DNA from: an uncultured Blautia sp.
GTDB taxonomy: Bacteria; Bacillota; Clostridia; Lachnospirales; Lachnospiraceae
DNA length: 31,197 nucleotides
Reading direction: 5' to 3'
Assembly (NCBI GenBank): GCA_900553515.1
Contig: USDN01000030.1
Location: forward strand, 1 to 31,197
The position numbers and the translations under genes are program-made. Below the pieces are notes generated by a model that saw nothing but the letters and a program-made list of their open reading frames with translations, did no database searches and was not told the DNA's origin. Of this stretch, positions 1 through 7,867 are shown piece after piece. How positions within the stretch are numbered: the stretch's first letter is position 1; each line of letters begins with the position of its first letter.

Positions 1-21
1 CATTAAAGGCTTATAGCCGTC

Positions 22-54
22 CGTCGAGCCACCCGTTTTACGGGTGGGGGCGAC
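22..54. repeat. GC-rich hairpin at left edge
   Basis: A strong dyad is visible: CCACCCG, loop TTTTA, CGGGTGG, extended outside by GTCG/CGAC. It is not followed by a T-tract, so it is not a standard intrinsic terminator on the plus strand. It may be the end of an upstream element (for example the right-end hairpin of an IS200/IS605-type element) or an intergenic repeat. The sequence that would decide lies left of the window. Confidence 0.45.
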
Positions 55-96
55 TTAAAAAATAAGCTTTAGATATACTTTTATCATGAGAGGGAG

Positions 97-102
97 TATA
101 AT
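97..102 (+). promoter_or_regulatory. possible -10 box (TATAAT) for the DUF3784 gene
   Basis: A perfect TATAAT lies about 35 nt before the start codon at 138. No good -35 hexamer is present at the right distance (the best is ATACTT near 74), so the promoter call is weak. Confidence 0.35.
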
Positions 103-137
103 GAAGCCAACATCGGATTCGAGGAAGGAAGGATACC

Positions 138-452
138 ATGTTTTACATTATTTTTGATTTATTAATGTCAGTAATCATGCTTTTATCTGGAATATGGTTT
201 TACAGATCAGATGGAAAAGCGGCAAAATTCTTATCTGGTTATAATATGAAACCGGAAGATGAGCGAAAAAAACATGATGAAAAAAGTATGTGCCAGGCTT
301 ATGGAAAAAGGATATTATTAATGGCGCTGCCGTTTGCTGTTGGAATAATCATAGATATTCAATATCCAGGGACAGGCTGCCTGTTGGCCTGGGTGATATG
401 GTTTGTTATGTTTATTTTACTGCTTATGGAGAGACATAAAAGAGAACGCTAA
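138..452 (+). CDS. DUF3784-family small membrane protein
   Basis: This is a 104-residue protein with a membrane segment at about residues 2-22, a charged cytoplasmic stretch, and two closely spaced hydrophobic segments at about 58-75 and 78-97, ending in a basic tail (ERHKRER). The layout, and the segment LSGYNMKPEDERKKHDEK followed by a C..YGK element, match DUF3784 proteins, which are common single-gene membrane proteins of Clostridia with no known function. The start at 138 has a good ribosome site (GGAAGGA) about 6 nt upstream. The gene stands alone and is followed by its own terminator. The family call rests on recognising the pattern, not on a search. Confidence 0.75.
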   Translation: MFYIIFDLLMSVIMLLSGIWFYRSDGKAAKFLSGYNMKPEDERKKHDEKSMCQAYGKRILLMALPFAVGIIIDIQYPGTGCLLAWVIWFVMFILLLMERHKRER

Positions 453-480
453 AAAATGAAGAGTCTTCACTGGAAAACAG

Positions 481-523
481 GCAGGATATGCTTCCTCTAA
501 ATCAGGAAGGTATCCTGCTTTTT
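481..523 (+). terminator. intrinsic terminator after the DUF3784 gene
   Basis: The arms GCAGGATA and TATCCTGC close a second inner helix (CTTCC/GGAAG), and the hairpin is followed by TTTTT. It separates the small membrane protein gene from the MATE gene. Confidence 0.85.
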
Positions 524-607
524 ATATACAAAAAGAACAGTTTCTTATAGTTGATTTTACGAAGGAAAAGATTTATAATTTTCTGGAATAAGGAGAATTT
601 TGCGAAA

Positions 608-1966
608 ATGAGAAAAACTGTAAACGCGGAAAAAAATCTTACCGAGGGAAAAATCCTGAAGACCATGCTGATTTTTGCGCTTCCTATGATACTGGGAAAC
701 CTTCTGCAGCAGGTCTATAATATTGCGGACACCATGGTGGTCGGAAGATTTCTGGGAGCGGAGGCTCTGGCGGCGGTAGGCTCGGCTTATACCCTGATGA
801 CATTTTTGACCTCTGTGCTCATTGGTCTTTGCATGGGAAGCGGCGCTGTTTTTTCTATTGCTTATGGGGCGGGAAATCAGCAGGAACTGAAAAAAAGCAT
901 GTGGGTGTCCTTTGTATTTGTGGGAATTGTTACAATTGTCATGAATGCAGCAGTATTTATCTGGACAAAACCAATTCTGAGACTTTTGCAGATACCGGAG
1001 GAGGTTTATCCTCTGATGTATCAATATATACGGATCATTTTTTCAGGGATTCTGTTTGTTTTTTTATATAATTTTTTTGCAAGTCTGCTCCGGGCAGTGG
1101 GAAATTCTGTTGTTCCTTTGTGGTTTCTGGCTGTGTCTTCTGTTTTAAACATCATCCTGGATCTCTGGTTTGTAGCAGGACTTGGAAAAGGTGTGGAAGG
1201 CGCGGCTGCGGCAACAGTGATTGCACAGATGGCAGCCGGACTGGGTATTGCTGTTTATACCTTATGGAGGATTCCGGTACTTAGAATAGAAAAGCAGTAT
1301 ATGCGCCTGGAGAAATCTATTTTGAACCGTGTCATGCAGTATTCGGTTCTCACCTGTGCCCAGCAGTCGGTAATGAATTTTGGAATCCTGATGATCCAGG
1401 GACTGGTGAACAGTTTTGGAACGGTGATCATGGCTGCATTTGCAGTTGCCGTAAAGATTGATACTCTGGCATATATGCCCGCACAGGAATTTGGAAATGC
1501 CTTTTCTCTTTTTGTTTCTCAGAATTTCGGAGCCAGAAAATATGAGAGGATCAGAAAAGCATCCGGAATGGCAGTAAAAGTTTCCGTGGGCTTCTGTCTT
1601 GTCATATCTGTGATCGTATGGATCTTTGCCGCGCCTCTGGTAGAAATTTTTCTGACGGATCCGCAGCCTGCCATTGTAAGTGCAGGGGTAAATTATCTTC
1701 ATATTGAAGGAGTTTTTTATTGGGGAATCGGATGTCTGTTTCTTTTGTATGGATTATACAGAGGGATGGAGAAACCTGTAATGTCGCTGGTTCTGACTGT
1801 TATTTCACTGGGAACCAGGGTGGCGCTTGCGTATCTCCTGGCGCCGCAGTTTGGCGTCAATGCCATCTGGTGGGCGATCCCTGTGGGCTGGATTCTGGCA
1901 GATCTGACAGGTTTTGCTTATTATCTGAGGATCCGAAAAAATATGGGAACAGATTTGTCGACATAA
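608..1966 (+). CDS. MATE family multidrug/metabolite efflux transporter
   Basis: This is a 452-residue polytopic protein with about 12 hydrophobic segments in two similar halves, typical of MATE exporters, which couple export of cationic drugs or metabolites to Na+ or H+ entry. The N-terminal signature is clear: LPMILGNLLQQVYNIADTMV, then VGRFLGAEALAAVG, with AFAVAVKIDTLAYMPAQEFG opening the second half. The frame can be extended upstream to a TTG at 551, but that adds a basic stretch unlike the family. The ATG at 608 has AGGAG at 591-595 and gives the usual MATE beginning (TEGKILKTMLIFALP). The length is normal. The substrate cannot be read from sequence. It is followed 57 nt later by a channel gene, with no terminator seen between them. 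Confidence 0.92.
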   Translation: MRKTVNAEKNLTEGKILKTMLIFALPMILGNLLQQVYNIADTMVVGRFLGAEALAAVGSAYTLMTFLTSVLIGLCMGSGAVFSIAYGAGNQQELKKSMWVSFVFVGIVTIVMNAAVFIWTKPILRLLQIPEEVYPLMYQYIRIIFSGILFVFLYNFFASLLRAVGNSVVPLWFLAVSSVLNIILDLWFVAGLGKGVEGAAAATVIAQMAAGLGIAVYTLWRIPVLRIEKQYMRLEKSILNRVMQYSVLTCAQQSVMNFGILMIQGLVNSFGTVIMAAFAVAVKIDTLAYMPAQEFGNAFSLFVSQNFGARKYERIRKASGMAVKVSVGFCLVISVIVWIFAAPLVEIFLTDPQPAIVSAGVNYLHIEGVFYWGIGCLFLLYGLYRGMEKPVMSLVLTVISLGTRVALAYLLAPQFGVNAIWWAIPVGWILADLTGFAYYLRIRKNMGTDLST

Positions 1967-2023
1967 ATAAAATAAAAATATTATTGAAAAAATATGGGAT
2001 TAATTCACGGGAGTTTTTAAGCT

Positions 2024-2671
2024 ATGCAGGAAATTATTACTTTTATTATGGAAATTATAGGAACCATTGCTTTTGCAGCATCCGGCGCTATGGTGGGTGT
2101 GGGGAGAAGGATGGATATTTTTGGAGTTTGTGTTCTTGGAGTGGTTACTTCGGTTGGCGGTGGTATGATCCGTGACATTGTTCTTGGAATCATTCCTCCG
2201 GGAATGTTCCAGAAACCAGTATACACCATTGTAGCGACCATAACTTCCTGTGTGGTCTTTGGAGTGCTGTATCTGAAAAAAGAGCTTCTGGAAGGGCACT
2301 TCAGGGAGATTTATGACCGTTTTATGCTGATCATGGATACTATAGGACTGGGGATCTTTACAGTGGTTGGAGTTCATACCGGAATCCGTCATGGATATGT
2401 AGACAATACTTTTCTTCTGGTATTTCTGGGAACCATCACCGGAGTAGGCGGCGGTCTTTTGAGAGATATGATGGCAGGTGTACCGCCATATATTTTTGTG
2501 AAGCATATTTATGCATGTGCCTCTATTGTAGGCGCCTTTTCCTGTGTTTATCTGTACCGCAGTTTCGGCACAGTAGCGGCCATGGTGGGCGCTTCTGCTG
2601 TAGTGATACTGATTCGCTATCTGGCTGCTCATTATCGGTGGAATCTTCCAAGACTGAAAAGAGAGGAATGA
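2024..2671 (+). CDS. trimeric intracellular cation channel (TRIC/UPF0126) family protein
   Basis: This is a 215-residue membrane protein with about seven hydrophobic segments made of two tandem UPF0126 repeats. Each repeat carries the glycine-rich signature: VGGGMIRDIVLG in the first half and GVGGGLLRDMMAG in the second. Bacterial members are related to the TRIC K+ channels of animals, and some (YadS/YicG types) have been linked to glycine uptake, so ion channel and small-solute carrier both remain possible. The start at 2024 has GGGAG about 9 nt upstream. It follows the MATE gene closely and may be cotranscribed with it. A weak AT-only stem (2670-2693) follows the stop codon. Confidence 0.88.
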   Translation: MQEIITFIMEIIGTIAFAASGAMVGVGRRMDIFGVCVLGVVTSVGGGMIRDIVLGIIPPGMFQKPVYTIVATITSCVVFGVLYLKKELLEGHFREIYDRFMLIMDTIGLGIFTVVGVHTGIRHGYVDNTFLLVFLGTITGVGGGLLRDMMAGVPPYIFVKHIYACASIVGAFSCVYLYRSFGTVAAMVGASAVVILIRYLAAHYRWNLPRLKREE

Positions 2672-2730
2672 ACAAAAGGTAAATTTTTTGTTCACAATGT
2701 ATATTTGTGTCTAAAAGCCTATATTTAAAC

Positions 2731-2759
2731 TGGAAAATATGGCTAATATATGTTATACT
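2731..2759 (+). promoter_or_regulatory. promoter of the rnfC2-metV-metF operon
   Basis: An extended -10 (TGtTATACT, with TATACT at 2754-2759) is preceded at 17 bp by TGGAAA (2731-2736), a 4/6 match to the -35 consensus. Transcription would begin near 2766, about 110 nt before the gene. Confidence 0.55.
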
Positions 2760-2875
2760 GAATTGTATTAATGCAAGCCGAGTGATTTGCTTATTATTTT
2801 TCCGGGCAGAGGGGGAAATAATTTAAACAAAGAAGCAAAAGGTTTGTGTATCAAATGGATAAGGAAGGTGAGCAA

Positions 2876-4840
2876 TTGGAAAACTACACCAAGTACAAGT
2901 TAAAAAGTAACGATGAACTGGCAGAATTGTTAGCCGATAAAGACAACCTGTTCATTGTTGCCTGCAACAAATGCTTCAAAGAATTTGAAACTGTGGATGA
3001 ACCGGAATGTAGTGAGTTTGAAAAATTTGCTGCTGAACAGGGAAAGACAGTTACAGGCAGCATCAGGGTCGATTTCCTGTGCAACAAAACCCTGACAGAA
3101 AAGAAATTGCAGGATATTATTCCGGAAGGAACCGAAAATGTGATTGTGATTTCCTGCGGACTGGGAATCCAGACAGTTGCAGATCTTGCCGGCAAGCCTG
3201 TCTATGCAGCCAGCAATTCTCTGAACTATACCGGACACCACGGAATGGCTCTTACCAAGAAAAGCTGTGATGCATGCGCGCAGTGCTACCTGAATATCAC
3301 CGGAGGTATCTGTCCTATCGTTGACTGTTCCAAGAGTCTTGTAAACGGACAGTGCGGCGGTGCAAAAGACGGCAAATGTGAAGTTGATGGAAACAAAGAC
3401 TGCGCATGGGAAAAAATCTATAAAAGACTTGAGAAACAGGGCCGTTTGGAAGAATTTTTAAATCAGCCGGTTCAGCTTCGCGATTATTCCAAAGTAAATG
3501 TCAATGTGATCCGTAATTATGTAAACGCTGTTCGTGAAGAGCGTTTTGCAGGCTATTACGGCGGCGTTCATCCATCTGAGCGAAAGGAACTCAGTGAACA
3601 TATTGCACTGGAGAGATTCCCGGAACCAAAGACAGCAGTGATCTCCATGTCACAGCATCTGGGCGCTCCGGCAAACCCTGTTGTACAGGTGGGAGATACC
3701 GTTAAAGTTGGACAGAAGATCGGCGAAGCCTCTGCTTTTATCAGCGCCCCTGTCCATTCCAGTGTCAGCGGAACCGTAGTTGCAGTAGAGCCGCGTCTCC
3801 ATGCCACCAGAGGCAGCGAGGTCATGGCTGTTGTAATTGAATCTGATGGAAAAAATACTCTGCATGAATCTGTAAAACCGCATAAAGGATATGAAGAACT
3901 TACACCGGATGAGATCATTGAGATCGTCCGCGAAGCAGGTATCGTAGGTATGGGCGGAGCAGGCTTCCCGACAGCAGTGAAGCTGAAACCAAACAAACCG
4001 ATTGAGGCTGTGATTCTTAACGGCTGTGAATGCGAACCTCTTCTTACCGCAGACCACAGAGTGCTTCTGGAGTTTGCAGACGATATCATTTATGGATTAA
4101 AGGCAGTTCTTAAAACTGTGGATGCACAGAAGGGTATCATTGTAATCGAGGATAACAAGCCGGATGCCATTGCTCTTATGGAGGAGAAGCTTGCAGACTG
4201 CGACAATATCGAGGTTGTTACAGCAAGAACAAAATATCCGCAGGGAGCAGAAAAAAGTCTGATCAAACGTGTAACGGGAAGAACTGTTCCGCGTGGAGGT
4301 CTTCCGGCAGATGTAGGCGTTGTAGTCAGCAATATCAGTACAGTCAAAGCGATTTCTGATGCGATCCGGACAGGTATGCCGCTGATCGAGCGTGTTGCAA
4401 CTGTAACAGGTGAAAAGATCAAAAATCCTGGAAATTATATTGTGAAGATCGGTACCAGCGTAAAAGAAATGATCGACTATTGCGGCGGTACTACAGATGA
4501 TGATGTACAGATCAAAATGGGCGGACCTATGATGGGATTTGAGCTTACCGATCTGGACGTTCCGATGATGAAGGGTTCCAATGGAATCATTGTCGTTGAC
4601 ACTGATCAGACACAGCCAATGGAATGTATCAAGTGCGGACGCTGCGTGGACGTCTGTCCAATGGAACTTTCACCGCTGTATTTTGCAAAATATGCGGATG
4701 AGCAGAACTGGCAGGGAATGAAGGATATGAACGTTATGGATTGTGTGGAATGCCGTTCCTGTGAGTTCATCTGTTCCTCCAAGATTCCGTTAGTAAGCAA
4801 GATCAAAGCCGGAAAAAATGCGATAAGGGAGATGAAGTGA
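2876..4840 (+). CDS. rnfC2: RnfC-like subunit of methylene-THF reductase with fused N-terminal MetV-like domain
   Basis: This is a 654-residue iron-sulfur flavoprotein of the RnfC/NuoF (complex I 51 kDa) type, predicted to take electrons from NADH and pass them to the MetV/MetF pair encoded next. Residues 1 to about 190 resemble MetV: C30xxC33, then a cysteine-rich stretch around CDACAQCYLNITGGICP and SKSLVNGQCGG. From about residue 225 the RnfC body begins (GGVHPSERKELSEHIALE), followed by a barrel-sandwich segment, the nucleotide/flavin loop GIVGMGGAGFPTAVKL, NGCECEPLLTADHR, an SLBB-type region, and two C-terminal [4Fe-4S] motifs (CIKCGRCVDVCP and CVECRSCEFIC). No membrane segment is seen. 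The TTG at 2876 is chosen because AAGGAAGGTGA precedes it closely; ATG 2855 and GTG 2846 are alternatives. In Acetobacterium woodii the RnfC2/MetV/MetF complex is an NADH-dependent methylene-THF reductase; the role here is inferred from that gene set. Confidence 0.9.
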   Translation: MENYTKYKLKSNDELAELLADKDNLFIVACNKCFKEFETVDEPECSEFEKFAAEQGKTVTGSIRVDFLCNKTLTEKKLQDIIPEGTENVIVISCGLGIQTVADLAGKPVYAASNSLNYTGHHGMALTKKSCDACAQCYLNITGGICPIVDCSKSLVNGQCGGAKDGKCEVDGNKDCAWEKIYKRLEKQGRLEEFLNQPVQLRDYSKVNVNVIRNYVNAVREERFAGYYGGVHPSERKELSEHIALERFPEPKTAVISMSQHLGAPANPVVQVGDTVKVGQKIGEASAFISAPVHSSVSGTVVAVEPRLHATRGSEVMAVVIESDGKNTLHESVKPHKGYEELTPDEIIEIVREAGIVGMGGAGFPTAVKLKPNKPIEAVILNGCECEPLLTADHRVLLEFADDIIYGLKAVLKTVDAQKGIIVIEDNKPDAIALMEEKLADCDNIEVVTARTKYPQGAEKSLIKRVTGRTVPRGGLPADVGVVVSNISTVKAISDAIRTGMPLIERVATVTGEKIKNPGNYIVKIGTSVKEMIDYCGGTTDDDVQIKMGGPMMGFELTDLDVPMMKGSNGIIVVDTDQTQPMECIKCGRCVDVCPMELSPLYFAKYADEQNWQGMKDMNVMDCVECRSCEFICSSKIPLVSKIKAGKNAIREMK

Positions 4841-4841
4841 T

Positions 4842-5465
4842 ATGCTGATTACCGAACTGAAATCGAAAGAAATTATCGCATCACTGGTGGACGGAAAAAA
4901 AGTATTTATGATCAACTGCCAGGGATGTAAGGAAGTCCGTTTCCCGGAAAAAGAATCCGTAGAACTCCGCAGGGAGCTGGCTGCTGACGGGAAGCTGACA
5001 GGATTTATTACAACCGACTATATCTGTAATCCGGAAAACATGAAGCTTCGTCTCCAGAAACATATGGGTGAGATCGAAGCAGCTGATGTGGTTCTGGTTC
5101 TTTCCTGTGGAGTGGGTGTGCAGACAATCGCTGAATATCTGGAAGATAAACCGGTATATGCAGCATGTGATACATATCCTCTTCCGGGATTCCAGGGAGT
5201 TACTCCTCTGGAATATGACTGTGACCAGTGCGGCGAATGTTATCTGAACTTAACCGGAGGCATCTGTCCGATCACTGCCTGCTCCAAGAGTCTTGTAAAT
5301 GGGCAGTGCGGCGGCTGCAAAGATGGCAAATGTGAAGTAGACAGCGAAATGGAGTGTGGATGGGAACGCATTTACAGACGTCTTGCACAGATTGGACGCC
5401 TGGATGTATTGAAATGCCCCACCCAGATTCGTAATTTTGCAACAGATGACGAAGTGTCAAAATAA
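4842..5465 (+). CDS. metV: methylene-THF reductase iron-sulfur/zinc subunit MetV
   Basis: This is a 207-residue protein of the methylene-tetrahydrofolate reductase C-terminal (MetV) family, the small subunit that carries electrons between the diaphorase partner and MetF. Cysteines visible include C26xxC29 (INCQGCKEV), the CDQCGECYLNLTGGICP block and SKSLVNGQCGGCKDGKCEV, ending in an ECGWERIYRRL helix. The start at 4842 lies one base after the rnfC2 stop and uses AAGGGAG inside the end of that gene, which points to translational coupling. Over its whole length it parallels the N-terminal domain of the upstream RnfC protein, including an almost identical segment at DNA level, so the two arose by duplication. 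Confidence 0.9.
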   Translation: MLITELKSKEIIASLVDGKKVFMINCQGCKEVRFPEKESVELRRELAADGKLTGFITTDYICNPENMKLRLQKHMGEIEAADVVLVLSCGVGVQTIAEYLEDKPVYAACDTYPLPGFQGVTPLEYDCDQCGECYLNLTGGICPITACSKSLVNGQCGGCKDGKCEVDSEMECGWERIYRRLAQIGRLDVLKCPTQIRNFATDDEVSK

Positions 5466-5503
5466 GATAACGGTTAAAAATTATAGAGTAGGAGCAATGT
5501 ACT

Positions 5504-6382
5504 ATGAAAATTACTGAAGCATTTGAACGTGGTGAATTTGCAGTAACAGCGGAAGTAGGACCGCCAAAAGGAATTCATATTGAAGGATTGCTGGAAGAAG
5601 CAAAAACATATTTAAGTGATATTACAGCAGTAAATGTAACAGACAATCAGTCTTCTGTTATGCGTCTTGGTTCCCTGGGCGTATGTAAGGCTCTTAAGGA
5701 TGAAGGACTTACTCCGATCTTCCAGCTGACATGCCGTGACAGAAACCGTATTGCTCTGCAGTCTGATCTTCTCAGTGCTGCTATGCTGGGAATTGAAAAT
5801 CTTCTCCTTCTGACAGGCGACCATACAAAGATGGGAGATCATCCTCAGGCAAAGCCTGTTTTTGACCTGGATTCTGTTTCCCTGATCCATGCAGTAAGAC
5901 AGCTGGAGGAAGGTGTTGATCTTGGTGGAAATCAGCTTGTTGGAGAGCCTCCTAAATTTGCGAAGGGTGCAGTAGTATCTCCGTGCAGCGACTCTGTGGA
6001 TGCTCAGCTTGCAAAAATGGAGCGTAAAGTTCGTGCAGGCGCTGATTACTTCCAGACTCAGGCTGTTTTTGAGCCGGAGAAATTTATTAAATTTATGGAA
6101 AAAGCAAAACAGTTTGGAAAACCGGTTCAGATTGGTATTATCATTCCGAAATCTGTTGGAATGGCAAGATTCATGAATGCAAATGTTGCAGGCGTTCATG
6201 TTCCGGAAGATATGATCAATGAACTGAAAGCAGATAAAGAAAAGACAAAAGCAGGTATTACCGGAGTTGAGATTGCTGCCCGTATCATCAGAGAATGTAA
6301 ACCATACTGTCAGGGTGTACATATTATGGCATTAGGTTGGGAATCCAAAGTACCGGAAGTCCTGAAGCTTGCCGGAATCTAA
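5504..6382 (+). CDS. metF: methylenetetrahydrofolate reductase catalytic subunit MetF
   Basis: This is a 292-residue FAD enzyme of the MTHFR TIM-barrel family, reducing 5,10-methylene-THF to 5-methyl-THF for methionine synthesis and, in acetogens, the methyl branch of the Wood-Ljungdahl pathway. The N-terminus has AEVGPPKG, where Glu17 fits the conserved catalytic glutamate of the family. The folate/FAD region IFQLTCRDRNRIALQSDLL and LLLLTGDHTKMGDHP follow, then DYFQTQAVF and a late IHIMALGWE-type end (VHIMALGW). The length is normal for stand-alone MetF. The start has TAGGAG about 8 nt upstream. It is the last gene of the operon and a strong terminator follows. Gene context indicates that electrons reach it through MetV and RnfC2 rather than directly from NAD(P)H. 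Confidence 0.93.
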   Translation: MKITEAFERGEFAVTAEVGPPKGIHIEGLLEEAKTYLSDITAVNVTDNQSSVMRLGSLGVCKALKDEGLTPIFQLTCRDRNRIALQSDLLSAAMLGIENLLLLTGDHTKMGDHPQAKPVFDLDSVSLIHAVRQLEEGVDLGGNQLVGEPPKFAKGAVVSPCSDSVDAQLAKMERKVRAGADYFQTQAVFEPEKFIKFMEKAKQFGKPVQIGIIIPKSVGMARFMNANVAGVHVPEDMINELKADKEKTKAGITGVEIAARIIRECKPYCQGVHIMALGWESKVPEVLKLAGI

Positions 6383-6421
6383 AAATATGCAGAACTGTTC
6401 TTAGGACAGTTTCTGAAAAAA

Positions 6422-6455
6422 GGGGTTGTGGTTCGTCTGAGCCACAGCCTTTTTT
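6422..6455 (+). terminator. intrinsic terminator of the metF operon
   Basis: The arms GGTTGTGG and CCACAGCC pair with one G-U, and TTTTTT follows. A weaker hairpin (GAACTGT/ACAGTTT, 6391-6411) lies just before it. Confidence 0.9.
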
Positions 6456-6501
6456 CGATTCATGAGGGACTTGTCCGCATTGTTTTAATCTGGTTTTTCC
6501 A

Positions 6502-6530
6502 TTGCGTTACAGTGAATTTTACCGTATAAT
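6502..6530 (+). promoter_or_regulatory. promoter of the M18 peptidase gene
   Basis: A perfect TATAAT at 6525-6530 is preceded at exactly 17 bp by TTGCGT at 6502-6507. This TTG is the most upstream possible start of the reading frame, so the longer reading frame would include its own promoter. The real start is therefore downstream, at 6565. Confidence 0.7.
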
Positions 6531-6564
6531 GGAAAGGAGTCAAAAGATAAAGGAGCAGCAGAAT

Positions 6565-7833
6565 ATGTATTACGAAACAGCAGAGAAACTTCTTGCATTT
6601 ATCAGAAAAAGTCCTACCGCTTTTCATGCAGTAGATACAATGAAGAATATACTGGCAGAACAGGGATTTCAGGAACTTTCCGAAAAAGATTACTGGAAAT
6701 TGAGTCCCGGTGGTCAGTATATGGTTACAAGGAACAATTCGGCGCTGATTGCATTTTCCATTCCGGAGAATGTGCCCCGGCGTTTCCATATAATGGCAAG
6801 TCACAGCGATTCTCCCACCTTTAAGATCAAAGAAAACCCGGAGATCACTGTAGAAAAAGCCTATGTGAAACTGAACGTGGAGAAATACGGCGGTATGCTG
6901 ATGTCTCCATGGTTTGACCGTCCGCTTTCTGTGGCAGGAAGGGTCATTGTTTCAGAAGAAGGAGAAATCAAAGAAAAACTGGTGGATATTGACAGAGATC
7001 TTCTGATGATCCCCAGTCTGGCGATCCATATGAACCGTGAGGTAAACTCCGGCTATGCCTATAATCCGCAGAAAGACCTTTTGCCCCTTTATGGTACGGC
7101 GGGGACAGAGGAGACTTTTGGTAAAACGCTTGCAGAGGCAGCAGGAGTACGTGAAGAAGATATTTTAAGTCATGATCTGTTTCTTTACAGCCGGACAAGG
7201 GGAGCGGTATGGGGAGCAGAAAAGGAATTTGTCTCAGCAGGAAGGCTGGACGACCTGCAGTGTGCTTTTGCATCCATGGAGGGACTTCTTTCCGGAGAGA
7301 AAAAGAAAAGCATCGCAGTCCACTGTGTTATGGATAATGAAGAAGTAGGAAGCGGCACCAAACAGGGAGCAGCATCCACATTCCTGAAAGATACACTCCT
7401 TCGGATCAATTCCGGACTGGGAAGAACTTATGAGGAGTATCTGATGTCACTGGCAGACAGCTTTATGATCTCAGCAGATAATGCTCATGCCCTTCATCCG
7501 AATTATACAGATATGACAGATCCTGTAAACCGTCCGCTTCTTAATAAAGGAATTGTGATCAAGTATAATGCTAACCAGAAATATTGTACAGATGCTGTTT
7601 CAGCGGCAAAATTTAAAGATATCTGCACCAGAGCAGAAGTACCGTTCCAGACCTTTGTAAACCGTTCAGATATGGCAGGCGGTTCCACTCTTGGGAATAT
7701 TTCCAATACACAGGTTCCTGTGAATACGGTTGATATCGGTCTTCCACAGCTGGCAATGCATTCTCCTTATGAAACAGCAGGAGTAAAAGATACCTATAGC
7801 CTTATAAAAGCGGCGGAACTGTTTTTTGAATAG
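6565..7833 (+). CDS. M18 family aminopeptidase (aspartyl aminopeptidase type)
   Basis: This is a 422-residue cytosolic zinc aminopeptidase of family M18, which trims N-terminal acidic or neutral residues from peptides. Motifs in order: ASHSDSPTFKIK (first metal His/Asp), AGRLDDLQCAFASM (bridging Asp), HCVMDNEEVGSGTKQGA (catalytic and metal Glu), SADNAHALHPNY, and the C-terminal RSDMAGGSTLGNI with QLAMHSPYETAG (last metal His). The length matches bacterial M18 enzymes. The start at 6565 has AGGAG 9 nt upstream and gives the usual MYYETAEKLLAFI beginning; the frame runs upstream to a TTG at 6502, but that segment holds the promoter. It is the first gene of a run of four metabolic enzymes on the same strand. 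Confidence 0.94.
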   Translation: MYYETAEKLLAFIRKSPTAFHAVDTMKNILAEQGFQELSEKDYWKLSPGGQYMVTRNNSALIAFSIPENVPRRFHIMASHSDSPTFKIKENPEITVEKAYVKLNVEKYGGMLMSPWFDRPLSVAGRVIVSEEGEIKEKLVDIDRDLLMIPSLAIHMNREVNSGYAYNPQKDLLPLYGTAGTEETFGKTLAEAAGVREEDILSHDLFLYSRTRGAVWGAEKEFVSAGRLDDLQCAFASMEGLLSGEKKKSIAVHCVMDNEEVGSGTKQGAASTFLKDTLLRINSGLGRTYEEYLMSLADSFMISADNAHALHPNYTDMTDPVNRPLLNKGIVIKYNANQKYCTDAVSAAKFKDICTRAEVPFQTFVNRSDMAGGSTLGNISNTQVPVNTVDIGLPQLAMHSPYETAGVKDTYSLIKAAELFFE

Positions 7834-7867
7834 TAAAACGGAACAAAAAGGTTTGAGGAAAAGAAAA

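Noticed and set aside
551..607. Upstream extension of the MATE gene to a TTG
   Set aside because: It adds residues unlike the family, and AGGAG is correctly placed for ATG 608.
2670..2693. GAACAAAA/TTTTGTTC stem after the TRIC gene
   Set aside because: Only A/T pairs apart from the outer bases and no T-tract behind it; too weak to call a terminator.
2000..2695. 231-codon open frame on the minus strand over the TRIC gene
   Set aside because: It has no ribosome site and a low-complexity His/Ser/Asn-rich product, and it lies opposite a clear conserved membrane protein.
6502..6564. Upstream extension of the M18 peptidase gene
   Set aside because: It contains the -35 and -10 of the promoter; ATG 6565 has an AGGAG site and the family N-terminus.
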